A DNA stretch of 64,000 nucleotides from Leptodactylus fallax (taxonomy: Eukaryota > Chordata > Amphibia > Anura > Leptodactylidae), in contig CAMRHE010000067.1 of assembly GCA_947044405.1 (NCBI GenBank), positions 5,213,501 through 5,277,500 on the forward strand. The letters are read 5' to 3'. The notes under the pieces were generated by a model. That model ran no database searches and was not told where the DNA came from. It saw only the letters and a program-made list of their open reading frames with translations. Positions 12,096 to 23,659 of this stretch are shown here, piece by piece. Made by a program: the position numbers and the translations under genes. Within the stretch, counting starts at the first letter, position 1, and each line of letters opens with the position of its first letter.

Positions 12096-12447
12096 CAGGG
12101 CTATGGAATCAGAGTCAGGACCAATTTTTGCTGGAGTCGAAGTAGAAGATTAAGTTGGAAGTTACGTACCTCCGTTTCAAAATAAAATGATTAATTATTT
12201 TGTATTAATTATAATATACAATTATTGATTTTGTATAATTAATTAGATGCATAGTTTGTTACATATTTACTTTCTTAGGAATTCAATCACTAGCTTTTCA
12301 ACAAATTTAGTGAATCTTTGAGGCTTCTGACTGACCATGGCTATAAGCCGTTTGTGAAGGAGTTTGTTCAGGAGTCAGAACGGGTCTGCGTAAAAATGGA
12401 GGTGTTGGAGTTGGTGGTTTGGCCTACTGACTGCAAAGCCTTGAGTG
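12096..12447. mobile_element. hAT-like non-autonomous repeat, copy 1
   Basis: It starts CAGGGCTATGGAATCAGAGT and ends with inverted tggaggtgttggagttgg and actgcaaagcc sequence. I recognise a diverged form of the CAGGGCTGTGGAGTCGGAGT repeat, widespread in frogs and fishes and usually placed in hAT. The centre is very AT-rich. Confidence 0.65.
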
Positions 12448-13758
12448 CAGCTAGGGTAAAATTGGTATTGGTAACCACTGCTGTCTTTCAGCTAAAAAAA
12501 CATATGCACAAGAGTTAGTGGCACACAACCAAGAGCTTAACCAGGATTGCTTCATAAAGCTTATAAGCAAATTCCAAGAGGCACTGGCACTCTTCTTGAA
12601 ATTTCTGGGAGGTTAATTTACACTATGCTGCTTTACCTTTACTGCCTTGGCTTCAAAACATAACCATTTCTTTGGAATTTGGTTCTATAGGTTGATGATA
12701 AACTTCCTGGTTTTGATCCATTAAAGCAAAGAATATTACACAAATTAATACAGATATTATGGTTTATTAACTAACAAGACAATCTAAAAGAAACTTTATA
12801 AGAATGTAAGAGAGGCCACTTAACTAGTAATGAAAAAATCTGTCTGTGAAGTTGGTTACCAAATGTGTTGATGGCATGGATTCTAAACATCATTAGGTTA
12901 ATCCTCAAATATGCTGAGTCCCTTATGTTCCTATAAAAGGTTACACTTCAAACAACCTCTTACGTAAACCATTACCAGTAATATAGGTCAAGAATTCCAT
13001 ATTATGACAAGTCTTCAGAAAACTTAAATATGATTAAAAGTTGTTGCACCAAGTATGTAACCATTCTTAGATGTATAGTTCTAAATCGCCAAAAATATAT
13101 CAGGGTAAATGTGATTTACTATGGTCTCATTTAAGGGTAGAAACTGGTTGATTATCCTGGGGTTCAAAGGAATCATCAGTGGACAGGAAGTCTGGGTGCA
13201 TGCTAAATAATCTTCCCTTAAATTCATAAATAGTAATACATGTCAAAAAGTTCTGACAAGTTTTCAACTCTTGTTATTCAACGTTACAAAATTATACAAA
13301 AATACAAAAAAAAATTATACAAAAATAGTAAGCATATTTTAATGAAATGTGGATTGGGTATTACATAATATGTTGTAAAGGACACATGAAATGGTTCTAG
13401 TCTTCCCTAGATAGCCATCCTCATTGTGTATTTATCAAGCTTGCCCTTTCGCTCCCAGTGATTGAATATGTCAGACGACAGTCATGTAGATGCCTTGTCA
13501 TAAACCAGTATGGAAGGAGAACTAATCATGAGACAACTTGCACCCCAACCAAAGGAAAACATAGAAGGGAATTACAAAAAATTGGCATGGCATGGTACAA
13601 AGTTACCGTGATAGGTTTTTTGGGAATATAGAAAACTATAAAATTTGTTCTATTGGTTGATAAAGAGCAAAACAGCAGAAAACAAAGACCAAAAGATAAT
13701 ATAAATTACAATTATTATTATTTTCAAAAAATTGAAATGATTATATTATTTAATAATG
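12448..13758. other. No gene recognised
   Basis: AT-rich DNA without identifiable repeats or coding exons, apart from a short poly-A-like patch near 13300. Confidence 0.4.
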
Positions 13759-14043
13759 GTCGGCACGGTGGCTCAGTGATTATTCCCTTGCAGCACAGGG
13801 GTCCAGAGTTTAATTCTGACCAAGGACAATTTATACATGGAGGTTGTATGTTCCCCAGGGTGGTTAAGTCGTTTTCCTTCAGATACGTTGGTCCTTCCAC
13901 ACTAACAATGTACTAAGTTTAGCATCCTTCAAGTGGCCCTAGTGAATGAAATAGGGAATTTAGATGGTGGAGACAGGGATTGATGTGAATGATGACAATC
14001 TCTGTACAGCGCCATGGAAAAAGTTGCCTATATAAGCATGAAC
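13759..14043 (+). mobile_element. tRNA-derived SINE with LINE2-like tail (old copy)
   Basis: The head CGGCACGGTGGCTCAGTGAT contains an A-box-like GGCTCAGTGRT. A decayed B box follows (cagagtttaattctga in place of GGTTCGAATCC). The body has tatacatggaggttgtatgt and a gaatttagatggtgg box, and the tail reads tctgtacagcgccatgg then cctatataagc. The order tRNA-like head, central body, L2-like tail is that of vertebrate V-SINE-like families. Mutations in both boxes suggest no transcription now. Confidence 0.8.
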
Positions 14044-14434
14044 TAATTTACATTAGAAACTTTTCTGGCTATAATAGATATGTCTACTTACACATATAGG
14101 AAGCCATGGATCCATGGTAATAAAGTCTAAGCCCATCGCAATACCTATTGTATATATCGTATCCTGTTACTCAAATACCATAATGCATTGAAATTGTAGT
14201 CATGAGTTTTCTGTAGATAAGCCAACACATAGCTAGGATACCTTGTGCCTTATTTCTCATTATCATTGCTAGCCCTAAATGTATCGACATCGTATGTGGG
14301 TGACGGTATGGGATATGAAGAATAGTACTTGACCACAGTATGGCAATTTCAGAAACTTGACTATTTACTAAGCAGGTATAACCTTAAGCTTTCTCTGTAG
14401 TTAAGGCTACAATATAAGTAATAATTGGAATTTC

Positions 14435-14438
<4 letters not shown>

Positions 14439-14479
<41 letters not shown>
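14439..14479. repeat. (TA)n microsatellite
   Basis: About twenty uninterrupted TA dinucleotides. Confidence 0.97.
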
Positions 14480-14482
<3 letters not shown>

Positions 14483-14939
14483 AATACAATCTATGCTGCG
14501 AGATGTAGTGTCTATCTTGCTCCATTGCTCCACATGACATTACTGGATTCATGTCCTCCTCGGTATGAGGTGAACTAGGCATGGCCGCACGATAAAATAT
14601 ATTAGTGGTTGAGTTAATTAATTAAATGCGGTTGTTTTATGGCACGCTCAGATGCATTGCTAATTTGACTGCTGCAGTGCTGTTCGCTACGTAAAAAACA
14701 TGTTTATATTGGGAAGGTACCATAGCTGGTTTTGTTAAACAGCTCTAAATCAGCGGCTAATACCGTCCACGCTACATATTCGTCTCCCAACATATTAAGT
14801 TTTCGTTCGTCATCTGTCCAATCTAAAAATAAAAATAAATACGACGACATGATAATATGTAATACGTGCATCAAATATCTCTTGGTATTTTAATTGGGCA
14901 GATAGGCATTTCCAAGGATATCATATGAAACGCTATAGG

Positions 14940-14945
14940 TTTATT
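14940..14945 (-). terminator. Possible polyadenylation signal (AATAAA, minus strand)
   Basis: A canonical AATAAA hexamer on the minus strand lies about 190 bp past the stop of the candidate last exon at 15133. Such hexamers are frequent in AT-rich DNA. It matters only if that exon is real. Confidence 0.12.
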
Positions 14946-15132
14946 TTCTTGGGAATGAGCGCATTTTTGGCCAATCATGAAATTTAAGATTCATATGTGA
15001 AACATTTGACAATGACAAGGCCTTAATGGATTTCCCAGGATTATTTCACGTTGTAGTCATTACTGACCATTTCTATGGATGTACGCTGAAACCACTGTAA
15101 CTTAAGCGGGCATAGAAATGAGCAGGGCACGG

Positions 15133-15215
15133 TTAATTTCTGTGTGCTCTAGTTAAGAAGGACAGTGCTGGCAGCCAAGAGATAGGAAGATGTGCATCAA
15201 GGTCACACAAGGTTG
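15133..15215 (-). CDS. Weak candidate for the last CNPY1 coding exon
   Basis: On the minus strand a pyrimidine-rich tract ending tactgtcgcag is followed by two bases and 26 codons before TAA. This is the phase required by the preceding exon's donor. The read begins TLCDLDAHLPISWLPALSF. A Leu-Cys pair sits six residues after the previous Leu-Cys, whereas family members have five, so it could supply the sixth canopy Cys. Against it: the tail after the Cys is longer than usual, ends in RAHRN, and lacks the [KH][DT]EL-like ending. I found no better-matching exon below 19207 by eye. Chance agreement of phase and acceptor is quite possible. Confidence 0.2.
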
Positions 15216-16480
15216 CTGCGACAGTACAGCAAAAATATCCCTACACTGGAGTCATACATCTAATAAATGCCAGGTTTGTCTGGTATAGACTAAAACAGCA
15301 GAAAGCATCACATAAACTGCAGTATAAGGGAAAAATAATATTGGAACGTAGAGGTTAATTTGTTCATGTCAATGTTTCGGCATACCTATTCATGAAATAA
15401 ACATTTTTGGAGCAGGCAACGCCCATATCTGCGTGTCTCCGGATCATTGCCCTCTGTATGTGGTACCACGCATCTTACTGCATTTGGATGGCGTCTTGCA
15501 TAGGCAGTTAATAATACAAGATGTCTTAAAATATAGTTTATTGATCGTCGATTAGAATAAAAAAAACATCAAGACCTAACTAAAGGGGAGGGGGGTCAAA
15601 TTGGCTTGGTATATAGAAAAGGTAATTATCCATTAAAACTTTAGCAGAGCTCAAACCCATTGTGTCGACCTTGGAAATATGACCAAACTGGCCACGGTTG
15701 TTGGGGGCAATAAGACGCCATAGTTCATGTCGTTGGGGTAAAAAATTTATAAAGAATTACAGTCCATTGTAGCTCTGCTTTTGGGTCTTCTATAATTCGC
15801 TGTGTGGAAAGTCCTCACAAAAACCTAGAGAAAAAACAGAAAATGGTTATATCGTAGAAAACAAACATTCTTATCTACTGCAGACGCAGAGAATAATCAG
15901 TCATCGCTGTGTTCAGCTTATAGCCATAGCTTAGTATTACGTTGTCATGGACAATCTACTGTCAACAGGAAAGCGGTGGATCTAGTACTGTAAATGCTAT
16001 GCGTGTAGAAACAATGACACACTAATGCTATATACAAGATATAAGGCAACTAAATTACTAATAATCATTGATGGAAACCTTATATTGGATACAAGCGTTC
16101 CCGGGACATAACATAGATATGTAAACAGTATAACAGTCAGTCATCTCCAATTCACCGCGCATTGAAAAAGATATCCATTGATTGAGCTAATATAGGATCA
16201 AAGTACATTACATGAGCAGCCATTTTCAGGTCAAATAGAATTTCCGAGTGAAACTTTTCTCCTTTTTTAATGGAGAACGATGACAGTCACAGTGTGATTA
16301 TAAATATTAAAATGCTACGTATCCTAAAAGAAAATGCCATCTAATTTCCTTCCCATGAGATCTAAGATTTGTTTTAAGTCATTAAATGAGTTCTTTGCAG
16401 TCTACAGCTTCTTGTAACAATTCAATGTGACATAAGTAAAGTTCCTTAGAATATAGTCTGGATTTGGCCTAGGTATGTAT

Positions 16481-19206
16481 ATAGAGCTGAGCTATATAGT
16501 GCCACAGCCATTGTAATACACACACCTGACAATAGCGGCATGTGATGTCTTATATACCTATGCTCAGGATACCTGGAATCATCTCAAATGTTTCTCCCCC
16601 CATAAGTCATTATTGTTATATGTACATGAAACAAATGTCCATAGATATATCTACGTAATACTAAACTGTGGACATTCGCGTGGTATGGAATTCTTGAGAC
16701 AGTGATTTTTATTTTAATCTATTGTTTACTTTTTTTGCCTCATTTTTTTTTTTTTATTTACAATATTTTTAATTTTATTTTATTGAAATATAAAAGCTGA
16801 CACGTTAGGTTGAAAATATTCTATAAATTTTCTCCCATCAAATTCGTGCTTTTTAAACATTTCATTTTATACCAAATAGTTGAATAACATTTTTTACATA
16901 TAAATACTATATTCTATACTATTGTTTAAAAAATAAAAAGGTAAGGTATATTTTTAATGAACTATTTCAATCCTTATTTTTTTTAACCTGGTGATTTTAC
17001 ACTTGATTTATATTATATATGTTACAAAAAGACTGCCAATTAACAATCATAATTTAAAAAAATTACATTATATATATATATATATATATTATAATAATTT
17101 ATTTTATTATTTTTGGAGACTTTTTGGAGGATAAATTGTAAGATAAAAGTTGATTGTACCAAACATATACTTTATAGTAGTCATATATGCAGTATATACA
17201 AATCAAAGTGGTGAAAAATATATCACATATAATTTTATATTAAAAAAAACTATATAGAAAATGCAAAATAAAGTAACCAAAAGTCTTCACTTTGAACATG
17301 GAGGAAAAGTTTAGAGAACTATAAGGGTTGGAACTACTAGTCCCAGAATGCCTTGCAAAGCCATGAAAGGCCAGTAGGTGTACAAGACTGAAGAGTTACG
17401 ATCCAGTCTACAGTTGTTAGCTAGTATTTTCTTAATGCTTTACAATAAGTTTTAAATAAAAAAAGAATGGATATTTTTATCATTATAATATACATTATGC
17501 TATCAAATTTAATTATAAGGGCAATAAGAAAAAAACAAAAGCAATTCTGAAAGTGAAATAAAAATCATAAAATGTAGTAATAATTTCCCAAGTTAAAATA
17601 AAATAATCTACATGACTGCTTGTGTAATTGAAAGCAAAGCTATGGAAATTATTTCTGTATGTGTTTTAGCATGTCAATTATTCCGGACATAATTATATAA
17701 TGTAAGAGCTGCGTTATTGTGCACTTTGTGACCCTTTTGCGATAATTCAACTTATTATAGAGTTATAATTTGTGATCCTTGTCGGTTCTTTCATTTTATT
17801 GGATCTAGAAGAATTTTTAGAAATATTAAACGTGCTGATCCTGTTTGTCAATGAGGTTTTGGTATGTACATGCGAATGTAAAACTTTCAACATACACTCG
17901 TACATTCACATACCTTATATGTGTGTTTGTCTGTATATTGTAGGTTGCTAATACGAAAAATATAATTACAAGAGGTGTTTAGCCATACATCGATGTCTAA
18001 TCTAGCTCAGGCTTTTGGGCCTACACTCTGCAGGCAGAAAAATCACAAATAAAACCTACAGTATTCTAAATGCTTAGCTACTTTAAATCGTTCTGAAAGG
18101 TAGAGCCAGACTGGATGATGTCATTCTGATCATATGGGTGATTATAGGCAGAAAATATAGATTTTGCAGAAGGTATAAGGTCTTCTTAATATGCATGGCA
18201 AATACACTTTGTCTGAGTCGAGCTGCTCATCCGTTAGTATTGGAAAGTGTGCTAGTTTACCTGCAAGCTTCCATAGATGCAGCACTGTATAGAAAAATGT
18301 CAAAACTCCTATCAACTTCATTTACAACTCGAGCTGCATGAGAGGAGATCTATAAGCACATACTGTTAGTATTAAATATTTATTTAAAACCTCAGGGTTT
18401 TTTCTTTTACATACCAAGATCTCAAGCCTTCATTTTAAGATGTCATTGGTTCTAAAATCAATATTTTATCTTGGATACATAATGCATTTTTCCCCCCTAA
18501 AACAGACTGGCTCTACGTGGTGAAGCAAACTACACTGCCTGACTGCTGAACACTGGCAAAGTGTGCTTGTTATTCATTACAAAAAGACCAAATTGTCTGG
18601 AGTGCATTGCGTTCTGTTATTCTTCGAGTCATTAATATTTCAGGCCATGCCACTTATTTAATACACAAATTATCCTGGGCAAAGGGAGGAAAGAAGCTAT
18701 GGCTGGCATCACATTCCTTGTGAGAGAAATCTCGAAATAAGCAATATGGTGGAATTTTTTTTTTTTTTTTGGATGCAATTTTACACCGAACGCGGTTACA
18801 CCCAGATACTTTCTTTAGGACAATAAATTTTAACTAGGGCTTCTTATACACTAAGGCAGCCATAAAAATGTAAAAATATACATTGATAGAATGAAATTTA
18901 CATATAATTAATTAGAGAAATTAATTTTGCGGATTTCAGTGGTAGAGGCCTACTGTGCACGATGACCGATAGAAATATTAAATGAAAACACTTGGTTTTA
19001 AAATAAATTTGGATCCCATATCAGATAGTAAAAAAATAAGTTGACAGAACAATCTTGGACTCTGGGTTACCGGAGTTTCTTAAAAATGTATAAATTTACA
19101 TCAAGGAATTTGGATTTTGGTACAAGGCAGCAACATGATGGCCCAGCTAAAGAGCCGGAATAATATTCTAAACGACGTAAAGGCAGCAAAGAAATCATAA
19201 ACCTAC
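16481..19206. other. Very AT-rich DNA, no gene recognised
   Basis: This would be the last intron if 15133-15215 is an exon, otherwise 3' flank or intron. 16700-17600 is extremely AT-rich. 17640-18720 contains no repeat I recognise. A poly-T run lies at 18757-18770. Confidence 0.4.
17069..17089. repeat. (TA)n microsatellite
   Basis: About ten TA dinucleotides within AT-rich intron. Confidence 0.9.
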
Positions 19207-19303
19207 CTGCTACTTCATTGCACAGTTTTTCAGCTAAATCTTCGGTATCTTTGGAAATAAGTGAAATTATGTCCTCATCATTCTCCTCCACCACAAGTTC
19301 ACA
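19207..19303 (-). CDS. CNPY1: CNPY1 penultimate coding exon (C-terminal canopy region)
   Basis: The exon is 97 nt: 32 codons plus one base. It starts CELVVEENDEDIISLISKD and ends TEDLAEKLCNEVA plus a G. The CE..VEE.EDE...LI and L..KLC patterns match the canopy C-terminal half and hold the fourth and fifth family cysteines. The acceptor is tttcttgtag and the donor CAG|gtaggt is near-ideal. The exon joins in phase to the one at 20181-19975. The next exon should begin with two bases that complete a codon, and in known canopy proteins it encodes a further Leu-Cys and an ER-retrieval-like tail. If the donor were not used, translation would run into the intron and stop at about 19067, giving a novel tail without the last Cys. 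Confidence 0.92.
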
Positions 19304-19974
19304 CTACAAGAAATAAGCGATAAGTTCAATACGTGAAAAAAACAAGAAAACCCAACAGTCAACGCTCATCTAATACGCAAATAAATATATTCACATTTGT
19401 AAAAATATAGGTTTCTATATATACAAATACCATTTCTCACTATAATGAAAGTAAAAATAATGTGTGTTTTCCACCAAGTATTTGTGTAAATCCTGCTCTT
19501 AATACTTGATTTTGGTCATAAAAAATACATAATTTGACTAACATAACAAATGTAAAAAAAAAAAAAAAAAATCTAAATCTTAGAAGACATAAAAATAGTA
19601 AAAAATTATAAAATTATTTGCATATTGCAATAATAAACTGTACAAATTTTAGATAATTAATTATGCATATAGTTAAAGTACTTCTCAACATTTAAGGAAA
19701 AAAAAAATCGAACTATGTATATACAACACTCAAACTGTACGTTCTCATTCTTTGAAAAAGTGCATAAAATTTTTTCTTCAATTTTTTAAAATTCTGATTA
19801 TACCACAAAAAGTACTGTAAAAAAAAAAAAAAAAAGTATATATACATGTAAAACAACTGACTATGAATTTAAGCTTCATAGGGATGTATTATTTACAAGC
19901 ACAATCTATAAATTCTTACCGCCTTTGTATTGAAAGATACAAATAAATGTAGTTATTATATTAAAATGTCTTAC

Positions 19975-20181
19975 CGCGTACTTTAGAGGATTGCTATCTC
20001 CAGGATTGAACTGGAAATTGTTAAAGTCGACTGAAGGGAACGCATCATTATCTCTTGGAGCAAACCTTTTGAAACTCTTCTCCTTGGTATCAGGGTCTAT
20101 GTAGAGGCTGTAGTCATCCATTTTTTCACAGATTCCTTCTAAAACCTCTGTCAGATATACCTCAGATTTGACTAATGGAAC
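19975..20181 (-). CDS. CNPY1: CNPY1 internal coding exon (central canopy region)
   Basis: The exon is 207 nt, exactly 69 codons, phase 0 at both ends. It starts VPLVKSEVYLTEVLEGICEK and ends GDSNPLKYA. The SE.YLTE.LE.IC segment is the conserved canopy helix and carries the third family Cys (residue 18 of the exon). The following MDDYSLYIDPDTKEKSFKRF segment resembles CNPY1 (TKEK.FKRFAPR) more than CNPY2, which is the main reason for the symbol. The acceptor is tttttcttacag and the donor is GCG|gtaag. The upstream intron is about 32.5 kb and the downstream intron 671 bp. There are no internal stops or frameshifts. The product is predicted to act in the ER lumen as an FGF receptor or client folding cofactor; this is inferred from the family. 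Confidence 0.93.
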
Positions 20182-21936
20182 CTGTAAGAAAAATTAAAGA
20201 GATAAGCAGCTTAGGACAGAGTATTACTATACAAGACGTAAAGTACTTATATATATTATAGTGATAAAGACAACTTCAAAAGGGAGACACAAAGTATCGA
20301 AAAATATAAGACTGAAAATACAGTTACATAGTTTCCATACTACTTGCATGTGTAAGAGTTGTGAAAAACCTGTGCTCAGATTAGTTGTTGTGCGCCATCT
20401 CCAATGCAGCTGTTATATTGCTTCCCAGGGGCTTTGTGTAGAAAATAATAGCTTACAAAATGTAACTTCTCCCAGGTTCTACTGTTTCAGCTTTATTTCA
20501 TAACAGCTGGTCCATGTCTTTGTCTCATTCGCTTTCCTCCTGAATTAAGTAAGAGTTCAAGAAGCTTTTACAAACTACCTACATACTTAGCGAGTGTCTC
20601 CACAGCAAATACTCAAAGGGTCAAAGAGCACCCAGTACTCTTGGTAACTGGGACAAAAAGCCCACTCCCCAGTCTAGACAGGTCAAGGTGCAAGATGGTC
20701 CTATCTCTGTTGCTTCTTCCGGAATGGGGGTGTGAAGTGAAGCCAAGTGCACAGTAAACAATACTGATGCATCTTTGGGCCTTTCCAAAGGCTTTCTCTC
20801 CACCCTCTGCTGATCAAAGTAGGAAGTTTTCATGACAACCACAGTCAAAGGGGTTGAATCACAAATGAACTAGATTTCTGCAATGTTGATATATCCAGTC
20901 TCTATTGTCTCCTTTCAGACACAGTATGAACCCTTCCGGTCTCAATGACTACATTATAGAGGCACTTTCACATGTGTGCTTCATTTACACAAAGGGTTTC
21001 CTTGCTTCACCACCATCTGGACACAAATCAAATAAATACAGGCTGGAGAATTAAAATTTGTGGCTAGCTTTTATTGTTTCATTCATGCTCCATTTAAAAT
21101 TCAGCCTTCTGGATGTGACATTTGTTTCTCAGAGTGAAAAAAAAGAACACAAAGGAAAATGATATTTTTTTTGCCAGCATACTCCTTGATATTGCAAGAC
21201 TTGGTACAAAAAAAACATAATACAAACTAAAAAAGTGTAAAAAAAAAAAAATGTAACAAAATAACAAAGTTATACATACTGTATAAAATTTCTAAATCTG
21301 TCTACATAATACGCTTTGGAGAAGCTGAAAGACTCAATGTTAAGGTTCCAACGCTATCATTAGAACTAAACGTCTCCTAAAATATAATGAACTTTTGCAA
21401 AATGTATTGAAATAAACAAGAATTATTGAACATGAAAAATAATTAAAAATTAATATCATGTAATCTCAACGTGGCTAAGCAAATATTACTGTTTCCATAT
21501 AGCCAATACCTATTTTATAGGTGTCATAATAGAGTGGTACACACATTTTAATCCAATGGAGTACATGGAGATTGGGTTGGCTCTAGATCCAATACCATCT
21601 GGTGTTGGGAACAAAATATGGCCGTGTCCAGAACCCAAACAAAAGTTTGAAAATCATTGTTGCGATGTGTGACAGCAGAAGTGGAAATCAATTGTCTGTC
21701 CTGTGTTGGATCACACTGTCCAAAGACTGGAAAAATAATTACTTAAAGGGATTGTGGTAAAAGTCTGATAGCTGGGTCCTCAATGCTTGGACCTCCAGCG
21801 ATCACTAGAATGAGGGTGCCAACCCCCTGTTCCCCTAAGGGGGAGTTTAAATGAGGCAGCTGTGTCTGTCATTCCTAAAAACACTAAATTGAGCAGCAGG
21901 GTACCTGTATGAACACAGTTTCTTTCAAACTCCTCC
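20182..21936. other. CNPY1 intron, no gene recognised
   Basis: Start of the 32.5-kb intron on the low-coordinate side. 20600-20870 has higher GC and a 75-codon minus frame without recognisable domains. It could be an old retroelement scrap. Confidence 0.4.
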
Positions 21937-22405
21937 TTAAAGGGATATTCCCACAAATATAACCATATTTAAATTTGTAGACAACTAAAAGCTAAACATT
22001 TTTACCAATATAAATAATTAAAATTTTTGCAGAGTTTTAAAGATTTTCTCTAACCCTCTTAATGTGACAATCTTTTGTCTTAATTGGTTGCCAATGGATA
22101 CGACCATGAATGCAGGAACTTTTTATGGTCTGTCACTTGTCAGAAACCCAACCATGATTTCCTTATTGTGGCCGGATTATCTTCTTATGCATGTAGTGTC
22201 CCTGCCTGATAACATGTCCACAATAAGGAAATCATGGCATAGAAAGTTCCTGCATTCATGGTCGTATCCATGGGCAACCGATCAAGAGAAAACACTGTCA
22301 CCCATAAGATGGTTAGAGAAAATCTTCAAAAATTTTCTAAATTTTCAATTATTTAACATTTGTGAAAACATTTAACTTTTAATTGTCTATAATCTAACTG
22401 GTTTT
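21937..22405. mobile_element. Foldback element, family A, copy 2
   Basis: It begins TTAAAGGGATATTCCCAC. The inner palindrome is formed by CAATGGATACGACCATGAAT at about 22092 and its inverse ATTCATGGTCGTATCCATGG at about 22253. gattttctctaaccctctt and its inverse flank this core. The copy is near full length and carries no gene; open frames inside it are by-products of the palindrome. Confidence 0.8.
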
Positions 22406-22823
22406 CTTTGGACGTAGTCTAGGCAACCAGTGTGAAAACATTATTATAAAAAATACAGAATAAATAAAGAACTTTAAAAAAAAAGGGAAAAATTCAGCCA
22501 GACACCCACATCATATCTGACATTGTATCTGATCAATGAAAAAAAAAACACATTAATGTGACGATACTGCATTTACGCTTATGAGAGAGGATATACAGGA
22601 ATATAATATCCAAACTTTTGGTTGGTCCATCACAATTTGTCAGCGAAGTCTGCTTACTTCCTTGGACTGTTTTGTGTCCCTTAGGTTCGGATATCATGTA
22701 CATGTACTACATCCAACAAGCAAACATATCTTAGTATTGGGTGTGAACCTATTGTAATCTCTTTTTTTTGGCTGGTATGATCAACGTGTCAAGAAAACAA
22801 TATATTTCAATATATTTTAATAT

Positions 22824-22875
22824 ATTGTGATCAGAAGCCATTTATAGACCTAAAAAAATGGCTTCTGATCACAAT
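22824..22875. repeat. Perfect 19-bp hairpin with 14-nt loop
   Basis: Arm 22824-22842 (ATTGTGATCAGAAGCCATT) is exactly inverted at 22857-22875. It adjoins TA-rich sequence. Perfect arms suggest a recent event or a structured element. It is too short for a normal miRNA precursor. Confidence 0.8.
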
Positions 22876-22879
22876 CTAC

Positions 22880-23659
22880 ATACAACAGAATTATGTAAAG
22901 CATATTCCTTTGTTAGGGTTAGAAAAATGATCTTGGAGAGTCTACGGTTATACAAGAGGGAGGAGAGTAGGAAGATTCAGTCCTATTACACAAGATCGGA
23001 GACCACAGCTCCTAAAGATGGCTACTACTTCCTGATTAGGAAAACAACAGCTTATCGAATGTCACCCATAACCAGTTTCGCTGCTTAGTCTTCTTTCCTT
23101 ATTCTTTTTATTCCCTCATTTTTTGCACTCCTTTATAGGGTTAGTTTTTCATTTGGACTGTCTTTTGCTTTATGAAGCACTCCATATCACTCCATATTTA
23201 TCTTCATAATCCATACACTTGGTGATGTTTTACTCATTGTCCAATACACAGTGACAGTTGCCACATTACTTCACCAATACTACTTGGTCTGATGGCTTGA
23301 CAAACATCCATTCTAGGGTTGAAACATCACCTAATAATAAAATACAATGGGGGGAATTTATTAAGACAGGTGAATTGTGTGTTGACCTTAATATAGTGAG
23401 TGATGGCCGCAGATGTGCCAGAAATTATAAGAGGCTTTGGCCGCTTAATATTTCTGGTGCACCAGGAGGTACCATGTTCCAGAATTGAAATCTACACTAG
23501 TCAGACATTGACTTTCTGTCCGGCCAATGTTTTCCCGCTATGACCTGCCTTGATCTCCGCACTGCTCTTCCCACTTATTTCAAAAGTAAACAAGGCAAAA
23601 AATAGACAAAGTGAAACATTTTTTGGTGGAAATGCTATGCACCAAAAATGTGCCACTTC
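22880..23659. other. CNPY1 intron, no gene recognised
   Basis: Probable fragments of palindromic elements only (a gggggaatttattaagaca phrase at 23348 is a common end motif). No exon signal was found. Confidence 0.35.

Larger units (their letters stand above)
14480..16480. other. Repeat-poor block, candidate conserved non-coding or 3' UTR DNA
   Basis: Two kilobases without a recognisable repeat, with scattered CpGs and homeodomain-like cores (gttaattaattaaatg near 14614, ctaatttgact at 14659). This contrasts with the repeat-dense flanks. It contains the weak last-exon candidate of CNPY1. Given the expected proximity of EN2, regulatory content is plausible but unproven. Confidence 0.3.

Noticed and set aside
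15595..15680. Minus-strand read ending GFELC and stop, considered as a retrieval-like C-terminus
   Set aside because: No acceptor in the required phase and no preceding Leu-Cys.
18301..18345. Alternative last CNPY1 exon starting after tgcttatag on the minus strand (DLLSCSSSCK then stop)
   Set aside because: The phase fits, but the required Leu-Cys pair is missing and the tail does not resemble any canopy protein.
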